From Chloroflexota bacterium (GTDB lineage: Bacteria; Chloroflexota; Dehalococcoidia; UBA2979), in contig PAJB01000003.1 of NCBI GenBank assembly GCA_002710905.1, positions 1 through 26,161 on the forward strand: DNA of 26,161 nucleotides, read 5' to 3'. The position numbers were made by a program, and so were the translations under genes. The notes under the pieces were generated by a model that ran no database searches, was not told where the DNA came from, and worked only from the letters and a program-made list of their open reading frames with translations. Shown here in pieces: positions 14,361 through 20,628 of this stretch (the first letter of the stretch is position 1; every line of letters starts with the position of its first letter).

Positions 14361-15317
14361 GTGACATCTTCCGATAAAACCACACTATCGGCGTTTCGAG
14401 AAGCTAATGACATTGGTATTTTAAAGGTAACTGGCAACGATACCCTAGATTTGCTCAATAGATTGTCAACCAATAATGTGCTAAATATTGAACCATACAA
14501 CGCGTCTCACACCATATTAACAAACGATAAAGGCCGTATTATCGATATCATATATGTCGTTAACATGGAGTCTTATTACCTTCTAATAACTAGTCCAGGG
14601 CAAGACCAATTAATCATGGACTGGTTGGATAAATACACGATAATGGAAGACATAGAATATGCCAATAATACTTCTCACTATAGTGTATTCCATATTCTTA
14701 AAGATGAACTTTCCTCCATATTTGAAACATCCAATAGCGCGCCTAATACCTCTCAAATTATAGAAGTAAACACGCCGATTCCCGATTCCCTCCTAATACC
14801 CTACCAATTAGGGGATATCCGCTCATATCTGTTAATAACTGAACAAACAAACCAGCTCTCAGCGTACAACCATTTATCTAATTATCTTACTTTCTGGGAT
14901 CCCGCCCAATATGAACATTTCCGAATTGGGCAAAAGATTCCTCTACACGGCAGCGAACTTTCAGAACAACACAACCCTCTAGAAGCAGGGCTCATTGGAG
15001 CTATCGATTTCCATAAAGGTTGTTATATAGGACAAGAAGTTATCGCCAGATTAGATTCCTATGACAAAGTGCAAAAACATCTGTCATTCATAGAAATAAA
15101 CACCGAAGGTAATAACCATTCAAACAAACAATTATTCTTTGACGGCAAATCTGCTGGCATCATTACATCTGCTCAACATAACGAAAATAGTTTTGCTCCA
15201 TTTGGAATGGCTTATATTCATAAAAACTACTCTAAAGCAGGAACCACCTTACTAACAAACGATGGTGGCAAAATTTTAGTCCTCGAGAATCCATTATTTT
15301 TCGGGGAAGAAAAATAA
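14361..15317 (+). CDS. ygfZ: YgfZ/GcvT-domain folate-binding protein, Fe-S cluster repair
   Basis: The signature KGCYIGQE lies at residues 219-226 with its conserved Cys221; this K-G-C-Y-x-G-Q-E motif defines the YgfZ/IBA57 family. The rest resembles a GcvT-like tetrahydrofolate-binding fold. The family supports maturation or repair of [4Fe-4S] enzymes such as MiaB and radical-SAM proteins. I place the start at GTG 14361: GGAG (14348-14351) lies 9 bp upstream and the protein then begins right at the family's usual N-terminus. The longer frame from 14283 runs inside the carrier gene and is not needed. Cotranscription with the A-type carrier mirrors the IBA57-ISCA partnership of mitochondria. 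The stop is 3 bp from that of convergent pyrE. Confidence 0.9.
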   Translation: MTSSDKTTLSAFREANDIGILKVTGNDTLDLLNRLSTNNVLNIEPYNASHTILTNDKGRIIDIIYVVNMESYYLLITSPGQDQLIMDWLDKYTIMEDIEYANNTSHYSVFHILKDELSSIFETSNSAPNTSQIIEVNTPIPDSLLIPYQLGDIRSYLLITEQTNQLSAYNHLSNYLTFWDPAQYEHFRIGQKIPLHGSELSEQHNPLEAGLIGAIDFHKGCYIGQEVIARLDSYDKVQKHLSFIEINTEGNNHSNKQLFFDGKSAGIITSAQHNENSFAPFGMAYIHKNYSKAGTTLLTNDGGKILVLENPLFFGEEK

Positions 15318-15320
15318 CTT

Positions 15321-15881
15321 TTAAATATCACTAATAAATTCGCCTTTGTCATTAACATACACCAACGATTCAAAATTGTATCCTCTGTTCCTAACCTCTT
15401 GAGACCCGCCTTCATTTCTATCTAAAACGACCATTACCAAATCTACTATAGCTCCTTGGCTTTCAGCAGCTTCAATCGCATGAAACAATGATCCCCCTGT
15501 AGTGCAGGTATCATCAACGATTACCACGCGATTTCCTTCATCCAATGAGCCCTCTATCAATTGATTCATTCCATGTTGCTTAGCCTCTTTCCGCACAATA
15601 AATCCAGGTAATCCAGAACTTCCATCAAAACTTTTAGCACACACCGCCGCTACAATTGGATCAGCAGCCAATGTAGGACCTCCAATCCCGTCTAGATGTC
15701 TTTCTTTCATTACATCCAACATCACATCTGCTATTAAATTTATACCCTCTGGATCTAAACTTAATAATCTACCGTCAAAATAATAATGACTTTCTTTCCC
15801 AGAAGACAACACAAACTTGCCTGTTTTTAAAGCACCATTTTCGTAAGCGATCTCTAATAATCTACTTATTTTAGAATTCAT
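15321..15881 (-). CDS. pyrE: Orotate phosphoribosyltransferase
   Basis: PyrE converts orotate and PRPP to OMP in pyrimidine synthesis. The PRPP-binding motif VVIVDDTCTTGGS spans about residues 119-131, and the flanking elements KTGKFVLSSGKES, SHYYFDGRLL, GGPTLAADPI and FIVRKEAKQHG (with the catalytic loop Lys residues) are intact. The length of 186 aa is usual for the short bacterial form. The ATG overlaps the nadD stop by ATGA (15878-15881), so the two are translationally coupled. It is the last gene of the leftward obg-nadD-pyrE operon and meets ygfZ tail to tail across 3 bp. Confidence 0.95.
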   Translation of the reverse strand: MNSKISRLLEIAYENGALKTGKFVLSSGKESHYYFDGRLLSLDPEGINLIADVMLDVMKERHLDGIGGPTLAADPIVAAVCAKSFDGSSGLPGFIVRKEAKQHGMNQLIEGSLDEGNRVVIVDDTCTTGGSLFHAIEAAESQGAIVDLVMVVLDRNEGGSQEVRNRGYNFESLVYVNDKGEFISDI

Positions 15882-16492
15882 CCTTCACTCTCAATATATA
15901 TATTTTCATCTTTAATAAAATTTTCTACCTCGGGAAGCAAACCCTCAATATTACTCTCCCCATTCAGTAACAATTCCCTAATACGCGTAGCACTAACTTC
16001 ATATTCTTCGCCTACAATCCTCTGTATCCTATTCTGATATGGAACAAGAAAATCCGGTAATGTAGTAGTTGCCCCATTGTTTCCTGGCCGCCCATATATT
16101 ACTAATGTACATTCATTCATGATTTTTTTATATTTATACCATTCTTCAAATCTCTGGAGCACATCAGAACCTATAATTAAGTATGTATCCTTAGCATCAC
16201 TTTTATATATTTTTCTAATTTCTTTTAAGGTATCAAACATGTAGGAAGGTCCAGTTCGATTCAATTCAATAGAAGAGATCTGGAATTTAGAGTGCGATTT
16301 AATAGCAAAACCTAGCATTTTTGATCTTTGATCTGGAGTAGCTTGAGGAAGCTTCCCTTCCCTTAACTGTGGGTTTTTCGCAGGAACAAACAAAACCAAA
16401 TCCAGTAATAACCTTTCACATACAGCTTGAGCTACAGAAATGTGGCCTTCATGCACCGGATCAAACGTTCCTCCGAATATCCCTAACCGCAA
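15878..16492 (-). CDS. nadD: Nicotinate-nucleotide adenylyltransferase
   Basis: NadD adenylates nicotinate mononucleotide in NAD synthesis. The N-terminal LGIFGGTFDPVHEGHI holds the GGTFDPxHxGH nucleotidyltransferase motif, and VSATRIRELL near residue 170 is the C-terminal ISxTxxR-type ATP-phosphate loop. The length of 204 aa is standard. The start is TTG at 16492, immediately after the obg TAA; a GGAG inside the last obg codons lies 9 bp upstream. The stop overlaps the pyrE ATG. Pairing with obg is a common bacterial arrangement (obg-nadD). Confidence 0.94.
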   Translation of the reverse strand: MRLGIFGGTFDPVHEGHISVAQAVCERLLLDLVLFVPAKNPQLREGKLPQATPDQRSKMLGFAIKSHSKFQISSIELNRTGPSYMFDTLKEIRKIYKSDAKDTYLIIGSDVLQRFEEWYKYKKIMNECTLVIYGRPGNNGATTTLPDFLVPYQNRIQRIVGEEYEVSATRIRELLLNGESNIEGLLPEVENFIKDENIYIESEG

Positions 16493-17803
16493 TTAAATCC
16501 ACTCCATTTCCGCATTTCCAATTTTAATCACATCCCCTGGTTGAATACCCGATTCTTCCAAATGTTTCGAGATTCCCATTTTTATCATTTCTGACCATAT
16601 CTGAATTGCAACACGATGATCTTCCATATCAGACATCGATGTAAGTCTCTCTAATCTCTTAGAGTTAACAACAAAGACACCATCTTCCAACTCTGTGATG
16701 ACCGGGACTGTTTCTACAGGAGGGAAATAATTTTCATCAAATTCATATTGTTCTGTCTCTTTAGGCATCAGTTCTAATAATCGATTACAATCACCTATTA
16801 AACTATTCAATCCTTCACCAGAAACAGAAGAAATAAAATGTATCTTATTCATTATTTCTCTTACTGTTTCATCTACAACAAGGTCATCATTATGCTCTTC
16901 TATTCTTTCTTTTAAGACTTCAAATATCATATCTTTATATTCATTGACTTCAGTTACATCCATTTTAGTAACAGCTAGAATTTGTGGCTTTTTAGCCATA
17001 GATTCATCAAATTGTTTAATTTCGTTATTAATCATTTCCCAATCTTTAAGATGATTTTCTGATAGTCCATCTATTAAATGTACATAAAATCTAGCTCGTT
17101 CGGCATGCCTTAAAAATTGAAACCCTAAACCGACTCCTTCGTTGGCTCCTTCTATTAATCCAGGAATTTCCATCATAACAAAGCTATTATTGCCATATTC
17201 TACTACCCCAAGAACAGGTTCTAATGTTGTAAATTGATAGTCGGCTATTTTAGGTTTTGCTTTAGTGCTTCGTGAAATAAAAGTAGACTTTCCTGCATTA
17301 GGCTTTGCAAGTAACCCGACATCTGCTAAAAGCTTTAACTCCAAGAATAAAACCGTTTCTTCACCCTTTTCGCCAGTTTGCGCTAGTAGTGGTTCTTGGT
17401 TTGTAGATGAAACAAATCTTTGATTACCCCATCCACCTAATCCACCTTTAGCTACTAAAACTTTCTTGTCTTGATCTAAATCAGCTACAAATGTTTTAAC
17501 ACCATCAGAATTCATTTTCCATATAACAGTCCCTAAAGGAGCATATATAGTAGTGTCCTTAGCATTTGATCCTCTTTGTTCTTTTCCTTTACCATGCTGC
17601 CCATTAATACCATAAATAGTGCTATTGAATTTCAGATGAAGTAAAGTATTAAGTGAATTATCCGACTCAATAATTATATCGCCGCCATGTCCACCATCCC
17701 CACCATTTGGGCCCCCTTTAGGATTAAATTTTTCATGCAAAAAACTGACGCAACCATTTCCGCCTTTGCCTGCAAATAAATTCATTCTAACTGTATCAAT
17801 CAT
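16493..17803 (-). CDS. obg: GTPase Obg/CgtA
   Basis: The Obg glycine-rich fold is clear: FAGKGGNGCVSF, FNPKGGPNGGDGGHGG and KGGLGGWGNQRFVSS (to about residue 150). The G domain has PNAGKST (G1, 168-174), FTTLEPVLG (G2), EIPGLIEGA (G3, 212-220), TKMD (G4) and SSVSGEG (G5), followed by a C-terminal OCT domain ending EMEWI. Obg acts in late 50S ribosome assembly and in growth and stress control, and binds ppGpp in several species. Two loops are non-canonical: Glu replaces the usual Asp of DxxG, and Thr replaces Asn of NKxD. The length of 436 aa is standard. It lies next to the putative origin, co-directional with the leftward fork. An AGAG is the only ribosome site. Confidence 0.95.
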   Translation of the reverse strand: MIDTVRMNLFAGKGGNGCVSFLHEKFNPKGGPNGGDGGHGGDIIIESDNSLNTLLHLKFNSTIYGINGQHGKGKEQRGSNAKDTTIYAPLGTVIWKMNSDGVKTFVADLDQDKKVLVAKGGLGGWGNQRFVSSTNQEPLLAQTGEKGEETVLFLELKLLADVGLLAKPNAGKSTFISRSTKAKPKIADYQFTTLEPVLGVVEYGNNSFVMMEIPGLIEGANEGVGLGFQFLRHAERARFYVHLIDGLSENHLKDWEMINNEIKQFDESMAKKPQILAVTKMDVTEVNEYKDMIFEVLKERIEEHNDDLVVDETVREIMNKIHFISSVSGEGLNSLIGDCNRLLELMPKETEQYEFDENYFPPVETVPVITELEDGVFVVNSKRLERLTSMSDMEDHRVAIQIWSEMIKMGISKHLEESGIQPGDVIKIGNAEMEWI

Positions 17804-17817
17804 ATGATTCTCTATAC

Positions 17818-17832
17818 TAATAATAATAATAA
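17818..17832 (+). repeat. (TAA)5 trinucleotide run in oriC
   Basis: Five consecutive TAA triplets are followed by nine bases and then a perfect DnaA box. DnaA-trio elements described in bacterial origins are repeats of TAG/TAA-type triplets near a box. The resemblance is visual only. Confidence 0.45.
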
Positions 17833-17908
17833 TGTTGGTATTGTGGATAACTAAGGATTTTTAGTTTGATAATAGTATATAACGGGTGTTTATAATTTAG
17901 AAATATCG

Positions 17909-17933
17909 TGGATATCTTTGATTGCTGAGGGGA
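17909..17933 (+). repeat. 25-bp direct repeat, copy 1 (degenerate duplicate of dnaA 3' end)
   Basis: Identical over 25 bp to 18107-18131, which encodes PSAIKDIQ near the dnaA C-terminus. Read leftward, copy 1 would encode PFPSAIKDIHDISKL and then TAA, a second and different dnaA-like tail. Upstream, the frame meets a TAG, so it is a relic. Homology with gaps appears to continue for some 30 bp on each side. Confidence 0.85.
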
Positions 17934-18090
17934 ATGGTTTTAGTTGTATGTGAATAGAATTCTATTTCTGAATTTTATGCATAGGTTATCAACCTGATAG
18001 GTTGAATTATCCACAGTGTTATTGGTTGTTTGAGTGCTGCTATAAAACGAAGATGTATGAGGGGAGATTTTCATATATTAGTGAAGTGTT

Positions 18091-19416
18091 TTAATAGAGG
18101 GAATTTTGGATATCTTTGATTGCTGAGGGGATGTCTTCAGTGATTTTGTTGATTCCGTGAATTACTGTTGAGTGGTTTCTTCCGCTGATAAATCTTCCTA
18201 TTTCTGCAATGGTTAGGTTTAGTTCTTGTTTTAGTAGGTACATGCTAACTTGGCGTGCTGTTGCTACAGGGGCATTTCTTTGTTTGCTAAGGATTTCTTC
18301 AGGTGTTACTTGGTAATGTTGTGCAACAGCGTTGAGAATATTTTCTTTTGTTAATGAGGAAGAGCGTTGTTGTTTTGTGCAACTTTGAATAATAGATAAA
18401 GTATTTTGATAATTTAATGGAATGTTCATTAGGGTAGTGTGGGCGAAGAGCTTATTGAGAATGCCTTCTATTTGTCTTATGTTTTTAGGAGTGTGTTTAG
18501 CAATCATTTCTATGATTGAGGTTTCTAGTTTTAGTTCAAGTCTATTGAGCTTATGCTGTATGATCGCAATTCTGGTTTCAAGAGAAGGTTTTTGAATATC
18601 AGCTATTAGTCCGGATTCGAATCTAGAAGAAAGACGTTGTTGGAAATTATTAAGTTTTTCAGGAGCCTGGTCTGAAGTAATAACAATTTTAGTACCTTTG
18701 TGTTGGAGATCGTTAAATATATGGAAAAAACCTTCCTGTGTTTGTTCCTTGCCGCTTATAAACTGGATATCGTCAATTAATAAAAGATCAACGGATGAAT
18801 AAGTAGATTTGAATTGTTCGGTTGATCTAGTTCGAATTGAATAAATAAATTCGTTGGTGAATTTTTCACCAGTTGTGTAAATTATTTTAGAACCCTCTGT
18901 TTGTAGCGTGTGCCCGATCGCATGAAGCAGATGGGTTTTTCCTAATCCTACGTCAGAATATAGGAATAAGGGATTGTAGGGGTTATCTCTGTTGGAGGCT
19001 ACGGACAGAGAGGCGTTGAGAGCTAAGGAATTGTTGTCACCTTCAATAAAATTTTTGAAGGTGAATAACGGATTAAAGCTGGTTTTAGTATTTGTGTTAT
19101 CTGTCGGCAGGTGCTTGGAGGTGTTCGAAGAGTTAGTCGAGTTGGGTGATTTGATTACAAAGTTAATAATGTATTTAATCCCTGTTATTTTCTCTAAAGT
19201 TTTTTCAATGCTTCGATAACATCTACGTTCAAGCCAATCTAGAGCAAATGATGATGTTACGGATATATTAACGTTTTTGTCTTTTATCGATGCTATGGAT
19301 GTGCCTTTTAGCCAAGTGTTATAAGAATGTTCTGGAAGATGCAGTTGAAGTTCCCCTAGGACTGCCATCCAAAGTTCTTCTGGGTTAATAGTTGTTGTTG
19401 AATGAGTATTGACCAA
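18091..19416 (-). CDS. dnaA: Chromosomal replication initiator protein DnaA
   Basis: The four-domain layout is visible: domain I (NPEELWMAVLGELQLHLPEHSYNTWLKG), a Ser/Thr/Asn-rich linker (about residues 88-113), the AAA+ domain from FNPLFTFKNFIEG, and a C-terminal helix-turn-helix. Walker A is YSDVGLGKTH (154-162) and Walker B is LLLIDDIQFISGKEQTQEGF. The sensor/Arg-finger segment QQRLSSRFESGLI is intact, and the DNA-binding signature is ISGRNHSTVIHGI. Two residues differ from the common form: Ser where the first Walker A Gly usually is, and Asn in place of Asp in RDHST. The start is TTG at 19416; only a weak AGG lies upstream, but domain I begins there. The length of 441 aa is normal. It transcribes toward the putative origin at its 3' side. 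Confidence 0.95.
   Translation of the reverse strand: MVNTHSTTTINPEELWMAVLGELQLHLPEHSYNTWLKGTSIASIKDKNVNISVTSSFALDWLERRCYRSIEKTLEKITGIKYIINFVIKSPNSTNSSNTSKHLPTDNTNTKTSFNPLFTFKNFIEGDNNSLALNASLSVASNRDNPYNPLFLYSDVGLGKTHLLHAIGHTLQTEGSKIIYTTGEKFTNEFIYSIRTRSTEQFKSTYSSVDLLLIDDIQFISGKEQTQEGFFHIFNDLQHKGTKIVITSDQAPEKLNNFQQRLSSRFESGLIADIQKPSLETRIAIIQHKLNRLELKLETSIIEMIAKHTPKNIRQIEGILNKLFAHTTLMNIPLNYQNTLSIIQSCTKQQRSSSLTKENILNAVAQHYQVTPEEILSKQRNAPVATARQVSMYLLKQELNLTIAEIGRFISGRNHSTVIHGINKITEDIPSAIKDIQNSLY
18107..18131 (+). repeat. 25-bp direct repeat, copy 2 (inside dnaA 3' end)
   Basis: This copy lies within the last 14 codons of dnaA, 198 bp to the right of copy 1. The repeat starts with a near-consensus DnaA box (TGGATAT), so either copy could also be bound by DnaA. 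Confidence 0.85.
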
Positions 19417-19421
19417 AATTG
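19411..19421 (+). repeat. Inverted repeat arm over the dnaA start codon
   Basis: GACCAAAATTG here is the exact reverse complement of CAATTTTGGTC at 19480-19490, 58 bp away. This arm contains the dnaA TTG start, so it may be an operator half-site, or it could pair in a long leader to hide the start. Confidence 0.6.
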
Positions 19422-19479
19422 TGCCTATTATTTTAATTTAGTGTCATTAAACAGGCGTAAACGATTTGCTAGTCAAGGA

Positions 19480-19490
19480 CAATTTTGGTC
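19480..19490 (+). repeat. Inverted repeat arm upstream of dnaA
   Basis: CAATTTTGGTC, the partner of the arm at 19411-19421. Between the arms, a minus-strand TTGACT (19476-19471) could be a dnaA -35 box, but no convincing -10 lies at the right distance. To its right, CAATA/TATTG (19496-19510) followed on the minus strand by TTTT is a weak terminator candidate for the MaoC-like gene. Confidence 0.6.
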
Positions 19491-19566
19491 TAAAACAATA
19501 GATTTTATTGCTTGACAAAGCCGCATATGAACCGAGTATGTATAGTGCGAGGAAGTTACTGTTCTG

Positions 19567-20535
19567 TTATATCTGTACGGTGAAGTCAGAAAGACAAACA
19601 AGGTCCCCTAAATGGTTTTCGCCGGTCATTCTTCCTGTATATATTGTGGCTTCATTATTTTTTTTCAAGTCTTTCATGGTGCCTGAAATCGTGATGCGGT
19701 CACCAGCGTTAACCGGAGTAATTGCTCTCATCAATAAAGAGCCGTTGTTATATATATTTGATATATCGAAGTTTCTTTCTAGCATTTGGGCGTTGTAAGA
19801 TAACGTTGCAGGGCCCGAATTGACAGCGGTACCAAAAATGTTGTTTTTTGCGAATTCCTCATCAACATGGATATTGCTGTCTCTCTTCCCGCCAGCTAAT
19901 CTGAAATCATTATGTCTTAGGATAATTTCTTCAGATTCAGATATAGATAATGGTAGTAGAGCTGATCCAATTTCCACTGTGGCTAGATCTAATTTTGATG
20001 TGCTTTTCGTGACTTCTGGAAAAGGTTTTTCAAATGGAGGGGAGGCAGTTTCTTCCCTTTGGGTTCGTTGTCCTTTTGCATATTCAAAGATGCATGTGTA
20101 GTAATAGGTCGCTACGTTTACGTTGTTTTGGTTATAAGATGCTACTTCAAAGGTGACAAATTTACTTCCTCTGCGTTCGTATTTTTCAAATACTTTGCGA
20201 GTACTTCGTATATTATCTCCTGCTTTTACAGGATGCCGCCAATCAACTTGGCATTTGGCAAAAGGTGTTTGTTTTCTCATGGTTTGAGAGTCTTCATATG
20301 CAACAAATCCATTATTTTTTGCTATTTCCCAACGGAGTAAAGGTGCGTAACTAAGCGCCATGGAGGGCATGGCAGTTAATGATTTGTTTGATAAAGATAT
20401 AGAGTATTGCGGATCATAATTTTGGCAAATATCGGCATATTCTGCGATATTGTCGTTTGTAATTGGCACGTTAACTTCCGGTCCTGATTGTCCGATTTGT
20501 ATGCTGTCGTAATGCCATAAATTTTCTGAATTCAT
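19567..20535 (-). CDS. MaoC-like double-hotdog dehydratase/hydratase
   Basis: The 322-aa length and the two halves indicate a double hotdog fold. Hotdog 1 (about 10-150) contains PFAKCQVDWRHPVKAGD and KYERRGSKFVTFEV. Hotdog 2 (about 180-322) contains DSNIHVDEEFAKNNIFG and ITPVNAGDRITISG. The DSNIH segment (219-223) sits where MaoC/R-hydratases have their catalytic DxNPxH, but it is one residue shorter and lacks the Pro. The catalytic Asp and His are present, and the usual HG that follows is replaced by NSGP. An acyl-CoA or acyl-carrier hydratase is likely; the substrate is unknown. The ATG has AGGGG 7 bp upstream. It is divergent from the dehydrogenase at 20629 and lies upstream of dnaA on the same strand. 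Confidence 0.8.
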   Translation of the reverse strand: MNSENLWHYDSIQIGQSGPEVNVPITNDNIAEYADICQNYDPQYSISLSNKSLTAMPSMALSYAPLLRWEIAKNNGFVAYEDSQTMRKQTPFAKCQVDWRHPVKAGDNIRSTRKVFEKYERRGSKFVTFEVASYNQNNVNVATYYYTCIFEYAKGQRTQREETASPPFEKPFPEVTKSTSKLDLATVEIGSALLPLSISESEEIILRHNDFRLAGGKRDSNIHVDEEFAKNNIFGTAVNSGPATLSYNAQMLERNFDISNIYNNGSLLMRAITPVNAGDRITISGTMKDLKKNNEATIYTGRMTGENHLGDLVCLSDFTVQI

Positions 20536-20550
20536 TATAAAACCCCTGCG

Positions 20551-20556
20551 ATTATA
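20551..20556 (-). promoter_or_regulatory. -10 box for the MaoC-like gene
   Basis: A perfect minus-strand TATAAT lies 15-20 bp before the start codon region and just before the AGGGG ribosome site. No good -35 hexamer is found at 16-18 bp, so the promoter is only partly supported and would give a very short leader. Confidence 0.4.
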
Positions 20557-20628
20557 GAATTGTTGTATAGTAAAAGTGGTTCAAGAATAATTAGACAGAT
20601 TTTATCACAAAGGAATGAGGAGGCAGAT

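Larger units (their letters stand above)
17804..18090. other. oriC: Putative chromosomal origin of replication (oriC) between obg and dnaA
   Basis: This AT-rich gap contains two perfect DnaA boxes in opposite orientation, TGTGGATAA (17842-17850) and TTATCCACA (18007-18015). Boxes with seven of nine bases lie at 17887-17895, 17907-17915 and 17986-17994, and another at 18105-18113 within dnaA. A (TAA)5 run at 17818-17832 lies 9 bp from the first perfect box and resembles a DnaA-trio or unwinding element. Also present are a 14-bp palindrome AATAGAATTCTATT (17953-17966) and nested dyads AGGTT-ATC-AACCT-GAT-AGGTT (17983-18003). The + strand is C-rich to the left and G-rich to the right whichever strand the genes are on, as expected at an origin. 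The dnaA neighbour supports this. No replication data are available. Confidence 0.7.

Noticed and set aside
1822..17803. Genome-wide reassignment of TGA to an amino acid
   Set aside because: Several intact genes (136-aa membrane protein, dgt, the 9.1-kb SDR, nadD) end at TGA at their normal family length, two of them in ATGA overlaps.
19508..19798. Plus-strand ORF of 96 codons and a TTGACA at 19512-19517
   Set aside because: The ORF is antisense to the MaoC-like gene with no ribosome site. The TTGACA has no -10 box at 16-18 bp; TATGTA and TATAGT are too far away.
20560..20628. Longer start for the dehydrogenase at 20629
   Set aside because: It adds 23 residues outside the family pattern and would ignore the strong GAGGAGG immediately before the ATG at 20629.
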